From an uncultured Lachnospiraceae bacterium (GTDB taxonomy: Bacteria; Bacillota; Clostridia; Lachnospirales; Lachnospiraceae): DNA of 64,000 nt. A model generated the notes under the pieces. That model was not told the DNA's origin. It did no database searches and was given only the letters and a program-made list of their open reading frames with translations. The stretch covers positions 1 through 64,000 of the forward strand of contig CAJURT010000005.1 in assembly GCA_910588875.1 (NCBI GenBank), read 5' to 3'. Positions 1 to 8,913 of this stretch are shown here, one piece after another. Each line of letters starts with the position of its first letter. The stretch's first letter is position 1. A program made the translations under genes and the position numbers.

Positions 1-38
1 TTACGAATGCGTTGCGCTACCAACTGCGCTACGGAAGC
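1..38 (-). tRNA. tRNA-Thr(CGT), 5' part only (cut by window edge)
   Basis: Read on the minus strand, bases 38 to 1 give a 7-nt acceptor strand, a D arm with GCGC/GCGC stem and an anticodon strand ACGCA followed by loop TTCGTAA, so the anticodon is CGT (Thr). The window ends exactly after the anticodon loop. It is the most distal visible member of the tRNA cluster. Confidence 0.85.
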
Positions 39-126
39 ATCTGCAAAATCCAAAGCACAGCTTCTTCTGTGATCCGGATTTTGTCCTTTGCATAAAAATG
101 CTTTGGACAATGTCCAAAGCATCCTA

Positions 127-198
127 TGACCTCACCGGGAATCGAACCCGGGTTTACGCCGTGAGAGGGCGTCGTCTTGACCGCTTGACCATGAGGCC
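127..198 (-). tRNA. tRNA-Glu(CTC)
   Basis: A 72-nt cloverleaf on the minus strand. The acceptor GGCCTCA pairs with TGAGGTC and the discriminator is A at 127. The anticodon stem ACGCC/GGCGT encloses loop CTCTCAC, giving anticodon CTC. The T arm contains GGTTCGATTCC. CCA is not encoded. Confidence 0.95.
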
Positions 199-230
199 AT
201 AATCCATGGTATTATACTCCAAAGAGTACA

Positions 231-304
231 TCGAGGCGACAAGATTCGAACTTGCGGCCTCTGCGTCCCGAACGCAGCGCTCTACCAAACTGAGCCACGC
301 CTCG
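231..304 (-). tRNA. tRNA-Pro(CGG)
   Basis: A 74-nt cloverleaf on the minus strand. The acceptor CGAGGCG pairs with CGCCTCG and the discriminator is A at 231. The anticodon stem CTGCG/CGCAG encloses TTCGGGA, giving anticodon CGG. It is the first gene of the Pro-Glu-Thr cluster, directly behind a strong promoter. Confidence 0.95.
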
Positions 305-315
305 ACACCTCTGAT

Positions 316-344
316 AGTATAATACGAATTGTTCTAATTGTCAA
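316..344 (-). promoter_or_regulatory. Sigma-A type promoter of the tRNA cluster
   Basis: On the minus strand TTGACA (339-344) and TATACT (316-321) are separated by exactly 17 bp. The first tRNA starts 12 bp after the -10 element. Confidence 0.85.
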
Positions 345-430
345 CAAAATTTTTACAATTTATTCCATTCTTCTATCCGGCTCGTAAGAGTTCAGATACC
401 TCCTGAACTCTTACTCCGGTTCAGCCTTAA

Positions 431-2722
431 TTACCGGTTTCTGTTGTAGTTGATCAGGCATCCGGCTTTAACGATCTTTTTCTCATCCTCTGTCATATCT
501 GCGATATACAGGGTAATCTCCCTCACTTCCCTGCCAACCACATAGGCGCGGATATTTTTCATATCACCGTCCAGTGCTGCCTTGATCCCCGGCACATAGA
601 TGTAATCCCCAACCTCAAAGCTTTCCGGCTCACCCTCCATCTGGAAGGGGATCATCCCCCAGTTCATCACGTTGGAGCGGTAGCGCTTTGTTGCATACTC
701 CGTACAAATATTGGCAAGGCCTCCGATCACACGCTGGCAGCTGGCTGCCTGTTCCCTGGCAGAGCCGTCGCCGGGACGCCTGGCATAAACCATGCTCCCG
801 ATCTCGGTTTCCGACGCCTGTACCTCCTCGTTGCCTGGGATCCTATGGATTTTATCGAAGACAGCCCTCAGTTCCGGCACTGTCTCTGCCGGGCAGACAC
901 CGGCCACCCTGGCCTTCTCAATCTTGTCCACCTCTTTGCTCCTCCCCACATATTCCGGATCCCTTCTGGAAAGCGTAAACTCTGCCAGCCCTAAGGGATT
1001 GGAACGGTAAGAGGAGGTCTCTCCCGATGGGATAAGTTCATCCGTGGTGGTCACCGGATCCAATATCTTTGAGCAGACCTTTAAAAGAATATTGTCCGTC
1101 AGTGGGCTCATCTCAGGCCAGTCCTTAATATTGGGCCCATAGACCAGTTCTGCCTTCTCATCCCCTTTTCTATAACCCTGATAAATCCTTGCCTTATATA
1201 CACTGCCGTCAAATACATAATCCGGTACCTGGTAGCCATCTGCCACATCCGTTGCTGCCGTCAGGATCCCTCCGTTTGCTGCCGTCGCAGCAATTGAGCG
1301 GGCATCCATCAAAGCCACTGCTGACATCTGTCCTACTCCCGGCTTCGATCCCTCGCGGTTCGGGAAGTTGCGGGTGGTATGGCGAATGGAAAAACCATTG
1401 TTGGCCGGGGTGTCACTGGCGCCAAAACACGGGCCACAGAAAGCTGTCTTTAAAATTGCCCCTGCTGACATCAAATCGGCAATGGCACCTTTTCTCACCA
1501 GGTCTATGTACACCGGCTGCGAGGAAGGGTATACGGACAGGGAGAATGTATCTGCCCCGCAACTCTTTCCCCGAAGGATATGGGCAGCTTCCATCACATT
1601 CGTGTAATTGCCGCCTGCACAGCCTGCTATGATCCCCTGGGTCACCATCAGTTTACCGTCCACGATCTTGTCAGTCATGGAAAAATTGATATCCGGGTTC
1701 CCGGTCACCTTTGTGGCTTCCACCTCAACGCTTCTGAGGATATCTCCCAGATTTGCATTCAATTCTTCAATCTCATAGGTATTGCTTGGATGGAACGGCA
1801 GGGCAATCATTGGCTTTACGGTGCTCATATCCACATATACCACGCCATCGTAATATGCCACATCCCCCGGGTTCAGTTCCCGGTACTCTTCTGCCCTGCC
1901 ATGCATGGCAAGAAACTCCCTCGTATCTTCATCGGTTCTCCAGATCGAGGACAGGCAGGTAGTCTCTGTGGTCATCACATCGATACCATTGCGGAAATCC
2001 GTTGTCATGGAAGCCACCCCCGGCCCCACAAACTCCATCACTTTATTCTTCACGTAACCGCACTGATACACGGCCCCAATGATAGCCAACGCAATATCCT
2101 GGGGCCCCACTCCGGGCTGCGGCTTCCCGTCCAGGTAAATCGCCACCACTCCCGGGTAGTTCACATCATATGTATCACACAGAAGCTGCTTAACCAGTTC
2201 TCCGCCGCCCTCACCGATTGCCATGGTTCCCAGGGCGCCATATCTGGTATGGCTGTCAGATCCCAGGATCATCTTCCCGCAGCCGGCCATCATCTCCCTC
2301 ATATACTGGTGTATCACTGCGATATGCGGCGGTACAAATATGCCGCCGTACTTTTTGCAGGCAGACAGCCCGAATACATGATCATCCTCGTTGATGGTGC
2401 CCCCCACTGCACACAGGGAATTATGGCAGTTCGTCAGCACATAGGGAAGGGGGAATTTTTCCATACCGGATGCCTTCGCTGTCTGGACAATCCCCACAAA
2501 GGTTATATCATGGCTGGCCATTGCGTCAAAACGAACCTTCAGTTTTTCCATGTCCCCGGAAGTATTATGGGCCTCCAGGATCGAATACGCAATCGTCTCC
2601 TTCCTGGCCTCATTCTTGTCAGCCTCTTTCCCCGTCAGGGAAGCCACCCTTGCCGCCTCGCTTTCAGGCACCAGTTCGGTTCCGTTTACCAGAAATGCAC
2701 CGCCCTCGTACAGTTTTACCAT
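431..2722 (-). CDS. Aconitase-family hydratase (4Fe-4S)
   Basis: A 763-residue member of the aconitase/isopropylmalate dehydratase superfamily, which isomerises hydroxy-tri- or dicarboxylates with a 4Fe-4S cluster. The three cluster cysteines are visible near residue 368 (IIAGC) and at 429 and 432 (FCGPC), with spacing close to that of canonical aconitases. SDSHTRYGALG near residue 155 is a family active-site motif. The motif after the first cysteine is AGGNYTN rather than the usual SCTNSS, so this resembles the YbhJ-like 'hydratase' branch more than housekeeping AcnA; the substrate is uncertain. The start was chosen at MVKLYEGG because AGGAGG lies 8 bp upstream; the longer frame to 2785 has no such site. 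It is the last gene before the tRNA cluster and has its own promoter. Confidence 0.85.
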   Translation of the reverse strand: MVKLYEGGAFLVNGTELVPESEAARVASLTGKEADKNEARKETIAYSILEAHNTSGDMEKLKVRFDAMASHDITFVGIVQTAKASGMEKFPLPYVLTNCHNSLCAVGGTINEDDHVFGLSACKKYGGIFVPPHIAVIHQYMREMMAGCGKMILGSDSHTRYGALGTMAIGEGGGELVKQLLCDTYDVNYPGVVAIYLDGKPQPGVGPQDIALAIIGAVYQCGYVKNKVMEFVGPGVASMTTDFRNGIDVMTTETTCLSSIWRTDEDTREFLAMHGRAEEYRELNPGDVAYYDGVVYVDMSTVKPMIALPFHPSNTYEIEELNANLGDILRSVEVEATKVTGNPDINFSMTDKIVDGKLMVTQGIIAGCAGGNYTNVMEAAHILRGKSCGADTFSLSVYPSSQPVYIDLVRKGAIADLMSAGAILKTAFCGPCFGASDTPANNGFSIRHTTRNFPNREGSKPGVGQMSAVALMDARSIAATAANGGILTAATDVADGYQVPDYVFDGSVYKARIYQGYRKGDEKAELVYGPNIKDWPEMSPLTDNILLKVCSKILDPVTTTDELIPSGETSSYRSNPLGLAEFTLSRRDPEYVGRSKEVDKIEKARVAGVCPAETVPELRAVFDKIHRIPGNEEVQASETEIGSMVYARRPGDGSAREQAASCQRVIGGLANICTEYATKRYRSNVMNWGMIPFQMEGEPESFEVGDYIYVPGIKAALDGDMKNIRAYVVGREVREITLYIADMTEDEKKIVKAGCLINYNRNR

Positions 2723-2767
2723 TTTGATTTTCCTCCTGTGGAATCTTTCTCTGTTTTTGTTGTTTCT

Positions 2768-2796
2768 ATTATGCATGATTTCCACATATTAGTCAA
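2768..2796 (-). promoter_or_regulatory. Promoter of the aconitase-family gene
   Basis: On the minus strand TTGACT (2791-2796) and CATAAT (2768-2773) are spaced by 17 bp, about 45 bp before the chosen start codon. Confidence 0.55.
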
Positions 2797-2801
2797 ATAC
2801 T

Positions 2802-2818
2802 ATATCCATTATGGATAT
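2802..2818. promoter_or_regulatory. Perfect palindrome upstream of the aconitase promoter
   Basis: ATATCCAT-T-ATGGATAT is a perfect 8-bp inverted repeat with a one-base centre. It ends 5 bp upstream of the -35 hexamer, a position that fits a regulator-binding site. The regulator is unknown. Confidence 0.4.
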
Positions 2819-2837
2819 CATAGGAAAAATCAATATA

Positions 2838-3638
2838 TCATGCTTTCTTACTGTATGTTCCGTCTTCCTCCGGCGGGTTATCCGTCACCTTACAAGCCAC
2901 CGCGCTATACACGGCCTTTCCTTGGGAAATAGGGACATACTCCTGCTGTTTTTTCGTATGCTCCGACAATCCCTGGTTCGGGGTTCCCTGTTCCATCTTG
3001 CTTTTTTCCTCTTCCCCGGCCACTACCTCCCGCACTTTGCCGTTATCCCATTTGCGCAGGCGTTTCATCCTCCGTTCCGTATTTGCCTGGCTTTTCGCCG
3101 CCCGTTCCCGTTTTTCCCTCCGCTCCCTGTCCAATTCCCGTTTCCAGGGCTTTGATAATACTTGGCTTCTTGTTTCTGCCTCTGCTGCCTGCAGCTGCGC
3201 TGTCCGTATCATCAAAAACTCCGCATCTTCTTTTTGGGCAATGGCGGCTGCCGTTTTCATCCTGGCCATCCGGATATTTTCCGCGTCATCCCGCGTCCTG
3301 GCCGTCTTCAGCTGTTCCTCATAGGCAGCCCGCTCCCGTTCCAGGGCAATTACCTTCCGGTATAGTTCCGGCGCATGTTCGCGCAGGAATTCCTTCTCCT
3401 CCCCGGTAAGCCTGGCGCCGGCCTTTAGCTTATTCTTAATTTTCTGCAGCCTTTTCTGGATCTGTGCTTTGCTCATCCCTCCTCTGTTATGCGCCACTGT
3501 CTCCACCAGCAGCTTGCTCGTCCGGCTCATCCCTCCTCCGGATGAGATCTGCTTTCCCTGCAGCTTCAGCATCCGGATCTGATCCTGCCTGGAAGTTTTC
3601 TGTTCCCTCTTCGGACCTCCGATTCGATCCAGTCCCAC
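2838..3638 (-). CDS. Unknown basic coiled-coil protein
   Basis: I do not recognise this 266-residue protein. It is rich in Lys, Arg, Glu and Gln and has long predicted-helical stretches (about residues 55-200) with repeated charged heptad-like segments. No signal peptide, membrane segment or catalytic motif is visible. The start is GTG, preceded by AGGGGGTGAT at 5-6 bp. It lies 61 bp downstream of the patatin gene on the same strand, so it is probably co-transcribed from glgX onward. It could be a structural or spore-associated protein, but nothing in the sequence proves that. Confidence 0.6.
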   Translation of the reverse strand: MGLDRIGGPKREQKTSRQDQIRMLKLQGKQISSGGGMSRTSKLLVETVAHNRGGMSKAQIQKRLQKIKNKLKAGARLTGEEKEFLREHAPELYRKVIALERERAAYEEQLKTARTRDDAENIRMARMKTAAAIAQKEDAEFLMIRTAQLQAAEAETRSQVLSKPWKRELDRERREKRERAAKSQANTERRMKRLRKWDNGKVREVVAGEEEKSKMEQGTPNQGLSEHTKKQQEYVPISQGKAVYSAVACKVTDNPPEEDGTYSKKA

Positions 3639-3699
3639 AATATCACCCCCTGCCCTTCTCTTTTCTCTATATAGTATTTCGGCAGAAAGCAGAAATCGA

Positions 3700-4557
3700 T
3701 TAAGGTGTTTTCATCCATTTGAGAAGCCCATCCATAAGCCCCAGGGCATCTTTGCGCCCAAGGTCATAGGTCTTTTGCAGCTTTTGGGGATTATGTTCCA
3801 TCCGCCCAATCGTCAATTCACGGCTGGGGCAAATCACATATACTTCCCCTGCTTTTTCCAGCTTCCTGATATAACGGATTGTCTTATTATAATCCACATG
3901 GCGGTTTTCCATCGCCTTTACCAGGCGCGGATAGCGCCAATAGCGCAGACGTACCAGGCCGCTCATTTCCGCCTCCTTCACATACCCCTCCTGCCTGGTC
4001 AGCACCACCACATTCCGGCGAAACCCCATACGCCGGAATGCACGTACCGGGACACTGTCCGTACAGCCGCCATCCAGGTATTTCTTCCCGTTGATTTTAA
4101 CCATCTTTGATATGCACGGCAAAGAGGCGGAAGCCCGCATGATATCCACCTGCTTTTTCATATCCGTCATCCGCAGATACTCCGCCTTCCCTGTCACCAC
4201 ATTGCTGCAGACCGCATAAAATTCTGCCTGTGACCGCCCAAAAGCCTTATAGTCAAAGGGATCCAGCCGATCCGGCAGATCATGGTAGCAGAATCTCTCT
4301 CCCACCATATCCCCTGTCAGCAGCAGATTCCGAAAACTCATAAAACGCCAGTCCCTGCAGTACCGTTTATAATAACGGATGCTTCTCCCCTTCTGCCCAG
4401 ACAGGAACGAACAGCCATGCACCACACCGGCCGACACGCCGATCACACCGTCAAATTCCACCCCCTTTTCCAAAAACACATCCAACACCCCGGCTGTATA
4501 GATGCCCCGCATTCCGCCGCCCTCCAATACCAGCCCGGTCCTCTCTCTTTGTTCCAT
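3700..4557 (-). CDS. Patatin-like phospholipase
   Basis: A 285-residue cytoplasmic-type patatin of the RssA/YjjU group, expected to hydrolyse acyl esters with a Ser-Asp dyad. The oxyanion glycine motif LEGGGMRG (about 11-18), the nucleophile elbow GVSAG (40-44) and the second catalytic motif DGG (near 163, in LDGGCTDSVP) are all present. The length is normal for bacterial single-domain patatins. AGGAGG precedes the ATG at about 12 bp. The gene sits 34 bp downstream of glgX with no terminator between, so an operon is likely. The physiological lipid is unknown. Confidence 0.9.
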   Translation of the reverse strand: MEQRERTGLVLEGGGMRGIYTAGVLDVFLEKGVEFDGVIGVSAGVVHGCSFLSGQKGRSIRYYKRYCRDWRFMSFRNLLLTGDMVGERFCYHDLPDRLDPFDYKAFGRSQAEFYAVCSNVVTGKAEYLRMTDMKKQVDIMRASASLPCISKMVKINGKKYLDGGCTDSVPVRAFRRMGFRRNVVVLTRQEGYVKEAEMSGLVRLRYWRYPRLVKAMENRHVDYNKTIRYIRKLEKAGEVYVICPSRELTIGRMEHNPQKLQKTYDLGRKDALGLMDGLLKWMKTP

Positions 4558-4591
4558 CTGTTTATCTGCCTCCTGTTAAACCAAAAATCTT

Positions 4592-6742
4592 TCAAAACCG
4601 TTCCTGGGACAAAAATGCACGCCCGCTGAACACAGCCACGGAACGAGGTTTCATAATAAAGGTATGGTCAATCCTTACCTCATCCTTTTCCTCATAGAAA
4701 TAACGCCCCTGCCAGTCCCCGTAAGTATTAACGGTTAAATACCAGGCTCCCCTCCTGTGCAGCTGGGGCAAGGTGATTTCCACATCCTCCCAGTATGTGT
4801 TGACTGCAACATAGACCAAATCATCCCTGCCGTTTTCCCGGTCATAGCCCGCAAAACTGATGGCAATGGTCCGGGCATCCTTTGGCAGTTCTGTCCTGTC
4901 AGCGTTAACATCATGGGAGTTCAGCGCCCCCATGCCGCAAATCGCATCCGGAAGCTTCTTGCGGATCACCGGGTGTTTGCTGCGGAAACGGATCATAAAC
5001 TTAAAAAACTCAAATAATTCCCGGTTCTTTTCCAGCAAACCCCAATCAAGCCAGGAAATCTCGTTATCCTGGCAGTAGCTGTTATTATTTCCAAACTGTG
5101 TATTGCCAAACTCGTCGCCTGCCAAGAACATCGGCGCGCCGCGGCTGCACATCAGCACCGCACAGGCATTGCGGATCATGCGGAAACGCAGGCTTATCAC
5201 TTCTGGCTCCTCCGTCTCCCCTTCCACCCCGCAATTCCAGCTGTGGTTATCATTGGCCCCATCTCTATTATTCCATCCGTTTTTCTCATTATGCTTTTCA
5301 TTATAAGAATAGAGGTCATATAGGGTAAAACCGTCATGGCAGCTAAAAAAATTAACACATGAATTATACCCTGCATAGCGGCTGTTGCCCTCAGCCGTGT
5401 GGGGCCCATAGAGATCCCCGGATCCGCAGATACTCCACGCCGCATTCCAGGCTTCCCAGCAGTCTCCCTTCAGGTACCCCCTCAGCGCATCCCGGTAACG
5501 GCCATTCCATTCCGCCCACCGCTTTTCCGCAGGGAAGCATCCCACCTGGTACATCCCGCCGGCATCCCACGCTTCTGCAATCAGCTTTACATTCCCCAGG
5601 ATCGGGTCATGGGCCAGGCTCTCCAAAAGCGGCGGTTTGTTCATCGGGGAACCGTCCTCATTCCGCCCCAGGATACTGGCCAAATCAAACCGGAAGCCAT
5701 CCACACGGTAATTAATGGTCCAATAACGCAGGCATTCCAAAATCATCTGGCGCACAATGGGATGATTGCAGTTAAGGGTATTTCCACAGCCGCTGAAATT
5801 GTAGTAATTCCCTTCCGGTGTCAGCATATAGTATACCTTATTATCAATCCCCTTAAAACAAAAGGTGGGGCCCATCTCGTTCCCCTCCGCCGTATGGTTG
5901 AAAACCACGTCTAAAATCACTTCAATCCCATTATCATGGAGGTCACGGATCAGTTCCTTCAGTTCCGTCCCCTCCCGGTTAAACTCGGCTGTGGAAGCAT
6001 AATTGCTGTTAGGCGCAAAAAAACCAACCGTATTGTAGCCCCAATAATCCAGCAGCCGCTTTCCCCCCACCTCCCTGGAATTCATCGTCTCATCAAATTC
6101 AAAGATCGGCATCAGTTCCACTGCATTGATGCCCAGTTCTTTCAGGTAAGGGATCTTCTCCCGGATCCCGGCAAAGGTTCCCGGAAACTTAACTCCTGAA
6201 CTTGGATGATAGGTAAAGCCCCGGACATGCATCTCGTAAATAACCAAGTCACACAGCTGTGTGGAGGACTGGGGCATATCCCCCCAGTCAAACACATCCT
6301 TAACCACCCGGGCATGGTAATGCTTCACCATCTTTTCCCCCCAGATCTCCTGGCCGGTCACTGCCCTTGCATACGGATCTAAAAGAATCGCATTCCGGTC
6401 GAACAGCATCCCTTTCTCCGGCTGGTATTCCCCATCAATCCGATAAGCATATTCAAAATCCTCAATCTTTAACCCAAACACAATCATGGAATATACATCC
6501 CCGACTTTATATTCGTCAGGGAACGGAAGAACCGCATAGGGCTCCTCCTCACCTTTGTGGAACAGGAGCAGTTCGCAGGAGCGGCCATTCTGTGTATGCA
6601 CCGTAAAATTTACCCCCACCTCGGAAGCCACCGCCCCGTTGCTGTCAAACAGCCCCGGGCGCACCTGAAATCCTGCAATCTCTCCCATCGGCACAATCGA
6701 AACAGGATAATCCAATGTCAGTTTCTGGCTGTGCAAATTCAT
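4592..6742 (-). CDS. glgX: Glycogen debranching enzyme, isoamylase type (GlgX)
   Basis: A 716-residue GH13 enzyme that hydrolyses alpha-1,6 branches of glycogen limit dextrins. An N-terminal CBM48-like beta domain (about 1-130) is followed by the catalytic barrel. The conserved regions are visible: DVVFNHT, then VDGFRFDLA with the nucleophile Asp, then IAEAWD with the acid Glu, then SCHDGFTLYD with the third Asp. The length fits the family. AAGGAGG lies 6 bp before the ATG. It works with glycogen phosphorylase, encoded separately at 28-30.4 kb. A promoter lies in the 241-bp divergent region shared with the lipoprotein gene. Confidence 0.95.
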   Translation of the reverse strand: MNLHSQKLTLDYPVSIVPMGEIAGFQVRPGLFDSNGAVASEVGVNFTVHTQNGRSCELLLFHKGEEEPYAVLPFPDEYKVGDVYSMIVFGLKIEDFEYAYRIDGEYQPEKGMLFDRNAILLDPYARAVTGQEIWGEKMVKHYHARVVKDVFDWGDMPQSSTQLCDLVIYEMHVRGFTYHPSSGVKFPGTFAGIREKIPYLKELGINAVELMPIFEFDETMNSREVGGKRLLDYWGYNTVGFFAPNSNYASTAEFNREGTELKELIRDLHDNGIEVILDVVFNHTAEGNEMGPTFCFKGIDNKVYYMLTPEGNYYNFSGCGNTLNCNHPIVRQMILECLRYWTINYRVDGFRFDLASILGRNEDGSPMNKPPLLESLAHDPILGNVKLIAEAWDAGGMYQVGCFPAEKRWAEWNGRYRDALRGYLKGDCWEAWNAAWSICGSGDLYGPHTAEGNSRYAGYNSCVNFFSCHDGFTLYDLYSYNEKHNEKNGWNNRDGANDNHSWNCGVEGETEEPEVISLRFRMIRNACAVLMCSRGAPMFLAGDEFGNTQFGNNNSYCQDNEISWLDWGLLEKNRELFEFFKFMIRFRSKHPVIRKKLPDAICGMGALNSHDVNADRTELPKDARTIAISFAGYDRENGRDDLVYVAVNTYWEDVEITLPQLHRRGAWYLTVNTYGDWQGRYFYEEKDEVRIDHTFIMKPRSVAVFSGRAFLSQERF

Positions 6743-6813
6743 TCAGTTACCTCCTTCTCATCTGTGTCATTTACGCAAATCCAAAACCGAATCCTGTATC
6801 TGAATATGGAATC

Positions 6814-6842
6814 AGTTTAGCATATCCCACAAGATTATTCAA
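6814..6842 (-). promoter_or_regulatory. Promoter of glgX
   Basis: On the minus strand TTGAAT (6837-6842) and TAAACT (6814-6819) are spaced by 17 bp, about 72 bp before the glgX start. Confidence 0.5.
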
Positions 6843-6911
6843 GGTTATTCCCTTGTCCCTTGTCAATGTTACAAAAATAGTTAATTCCCCGTTAAAAATA
6901 TCATTTTGTAC

Positions 6912-6940
6912 TTGAATATCCCATGGAATAAGGCTATAAT
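6912..6940 (+). promoter_or_regulatory. Promoter of the lipoprotein gene
   Basis: TTGAAT (6912-6917) and a perfect TATAAT (6935-6940) are spaced by 17 bp. The start codon is 44 bp downstream. Confidence 0.75.
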
Positions 6941-6983
6941 ATCCTCGGTTATTCACTTTTTATTTTTTAAGGGAGGATTTATT

Positions 6984-7598
6984 ATGTTAAAGATGAAAAA
7001 CCGTATCATTCCGGCAATCCTTGCCGCCATGGCGCTGTCTGCACTGACTGCCTGCGGAGGCGATAAGGCTGCAGATACCACCACCGCTGCTGAGGCCAGC
7101 ACCGAGGCTCAATCTGAGGAAACCACGGAAGAGAAAGCTGACGAGACCAAGGAAGAATCCAAAGAGGAAACCACGGAAGAAGTCAAAGCAGAAGCCTCTG
7201 GCGATAACAGTGACTACCTGGCGCAGGTAGATACTATGAACAAGGCTGCCGAGGAATTCATCACTGTCAGCATGGAATTTATGCAGCTGGCCCAGGATGA
7301 CCCGGAAAATCTTGACGCAATGAAGGAATGTATCGAAAAGACCCGCGCCACCAAACAGGCTTTCGTAGACTTTTCCAAGCTTGACACCCCGCCGGAAGGC
7401 TTAGAGGAACCCCATGCCAGACTGGCAGAAGCTGCCAGCAAATATGCCGACACTCTGGAAGTATACTGCGACGTGCTTCTGGCAAGCATCAGTGGGGAAG
7501 AACACGAAGCGGCTGCTACCATCCAGGAAGACTGGACCAATGTTGCCACTGAGTTGAGCGAGGCCATGGGTGCAGTTCAGGAAGCTGCTTCCAAGTAA
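6984..7598 (+). CDS. Acidic lipoprotein of unknown function
   Basis: A 204-residue exported lipoprotein. Residues 1-23 form a signal peptide ending in the lipobox LTAC, so the mature protein should be lipid-anchored outside the membrane. A low-complexity Thr/Glu/Lys linker follows to about residue 72, then a helical domain with no recognised motif. GGGAGG lies 7 bp before this ATG; the longer reading frame from 6906 overlaps the promoter and is not used. It is monocistronic, with its own promoter and terminator. The mobile island begins just after it. Confidence 0.85.
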   Translation: MLKMKNRIIPAILAAMALSALTACGGDKAADTTTAAEASTEAQSEETTEEKADETKEESKEETTEEVKAEASGDNSDYLAQVDTMNKAAEEFITVSMEFMQLAQDDPENLDAMKECIEKTRATKQAFVDFSKLDTPPEGLEEPHARLAEAASKYADTLEVYCDVLLASISGEEHEAAATIQEDWTNVATELSEAMGAVQEAASK

Positions 7599-7617
7599 TC
7601 CTTAAACCATACCAGAT

Positions 7618-7665
7618 AAACCTGCAGACGGATCCGTTTAACTTTGGATTCCTGCAGGTTTTTTT
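7618..7665 (+). terminator. Intrinsic terminator of the lipoprotein gene
   Basis: Arms AACCTGCAG (7619-7627) and CTGCAGGTT (7652-7660) are perfect inverted repeats followed by a T run. Confidence 0.85.
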
Positions 7666-7707
7666 GTGGGCTTTTATTCCATAGTTCCATAGGATGAAGT
7701 TTCCTAT

Positions 7708-7744
7708 GGAAAAATAAAAAAACCTTGAAAATCTCCAAGGTTTT
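7708..7744 (-). terminator. Intrinsic terminator behind the recombinase remnant
   Basis: AACCTTG (7721-7727) and CAAGGTT (7736-7742) form a stem. On the minus strand it is followed by a T-rich tract at 7720-7711. A separate perfect 9-bp inverted repeat TCCATAGGA/TCCTATGGA lies immediately to its left. Confidence 0.65.
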
Positions 7745-7753
7745 CAGATGGAG

Positions 7754-7776
7754 TAAAACGCGAAGTTTCCGAACCC
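7754..7776 (-). repeat. Left boundary inverted repeat
   Basis: Read on the minus strand this 23-nt segment begins GGGTTCGGAA and ends CGCGTTTTA. It matches 21287-21308 in inverted orientation with one indel and one substitution. It lies between the recombinase remnant and its terminator. Confidence 0.6.
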
Positions 7777-7777
7777 T

Positions 7778-8164
7778 CTAGGCGAAAAAATCGCTACTCC
7801 TAATGTCCTCTTCGCCATATATATTATATATAGACGCTTCGTGGCTGTCAAGAATGCTCATGATTTTTTCCCTGTTTTCGATCACCTGGGTCATTTCGTC
7901 TATGGAGAACTCGCGCCGGTCATCGGAAAAATTGAAAGTGACAGTGATGCTCTCGTCAGACAGGATGACTTTGTTGATCAGCAAATCCAGTACATGCCGC
8001 CTTACCTCAGAATCTTTGAGGTTCCCGGTAAAGGATTCCAGGTACTTCACCACATACTCCGGCTTAAGGCTGTACTGCTGCCGCAGCCTTTCTGCCGCAA
8101 ACTCGTCCGTGAGCATCACTTTCTGCTGCTGCAACTCTAACATGCGGCTTATCTGCTGGAATGG
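7778..8164 (-). pseudogene. Serine recombinase, C-terminal remnant
   Basis: About 128 codons of the C-terminal end of a large serine recombinase of the TnpX/resolvase type. The coiled-coil segment (QISRMLELQQQK) and the end region with VRRHVLDLLINKVILSDE and ITVTFNF are characteristic of that family. The N-terminal catalytic resolvase domain with its serine is absent, so it cannot catalyse recombination. The reading frame breaks off near 8150-8190, where it overlaps the truncated XRE gene of the opposite strand, indicating a deletion junction. Confidence 0.75.
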
Positions 8165-8842
8165 GACCTGAACAACAATGAACTTGCGGAGTTATCAGAC
8201 CTGTCCCTCTCCACCGTGGCAAACATCTTCCGCCGGCAGGCAAAATCGCTGCCCAGCGTGAGCGCGCTGCGGTCCATTGTGGTCGGCCTGTCAAAGGATG
8301 ATGAGGGAATGGTCGATACAGGGAAGGCAAAAAGTCTGTATGAGAGGCTTATGAATGCCGCGGGCTATGACCTTAAAAGTGATCCGTTTTTACCCTATAC
8401 CGAGAAAAAAAGGAAACTCAATAAAGCAGACATGACCATGCTGATCATCTCAAACGTGAAACGGCTGCGGTACGGCGGCACCATTTATCGGTTAAACTCC
8501 CCGACGGAAGAGCGCAAAGCTTTTGACGCATGGTTTAAACCCAATAACTGTCCCTGCCTCGCACGGTGGGATTTCATGTTTGCGTTCTGTTCCCAGAACC
8601 CTTATTATTATGCCGGCCAGTTCATTTACCAGCTTTGCACGGTGCCCCAGGAGGAAAAAGGGAAATACTCTGTTGTCACCAACCATAAGGAAATATATGA
8701 GACCCTGGCGCAGTTGGACTTTTCGTACTTTAGGTATAGGGCATCGGTCATCATGATATCAGAGGATGGGGAACTGGAAGAGATATACATTGAGACGGCT
8801 TTCCCCCATGATGAATTGGATAAAAACGGGCTCACCTTTTAA
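8153..8842 (+). pseudogene. XRE-type regulator, 5'-truncated
   Basis: The open frame runs in from a stop at 8138 and reads a helix-turn-helix (ELAELSDLSLSTVANIF, about codons 9-25), followed by about 200 residues I cannot assign. No ATG with a ribosome-binding site precedes the HTH; the first usable codon is GTG at 8216, inside the HTH. The N-terminal residues were therefore lost, probably in the same deletion that removed the recombinase N-terminus. The C-terminal two thirds contains Tyr/Phe-rich segments (DAWFKPNNCPCLARWDF). A short translated product from 8216 cannot be excluded. Confidence 0.6.
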
Positions 8843-8882
8843 AAGGGAAACGGCCGGGAGGTTTCCCGGCCGTTTCCCTTTT
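8841..8882. terminator. Bidirectional terminator, perfect 19-bp stem
   Basis: Arms 8841-8859 and 8864-8882 are perfectly complementary around a 4-nt loop, with T runs at the outer ends of both strands. It separates the converging XRE remnant and the zinc-ribbon gene. Confidence 0.85.
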
Positions 8883-8913
8883 GAGAGTTGGCAGATATGC
8901 CGTGCCGGCCCGG

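Noticed and set aside
1580..2932. 450-codon plus-strand open frame opposite the aconitase-family gene
   Set aside because: It is antisense to a gene with clear catalytic motifs, is rich in His/Pro/Cys as expected of a shadow frame, and has no ribosome-binding site.
6771..6956. 61-codon minus-strand frame between glgX and the lipoprotein gene
   Set aside because: It overlaps both promoters and has no ribosome-binding site.
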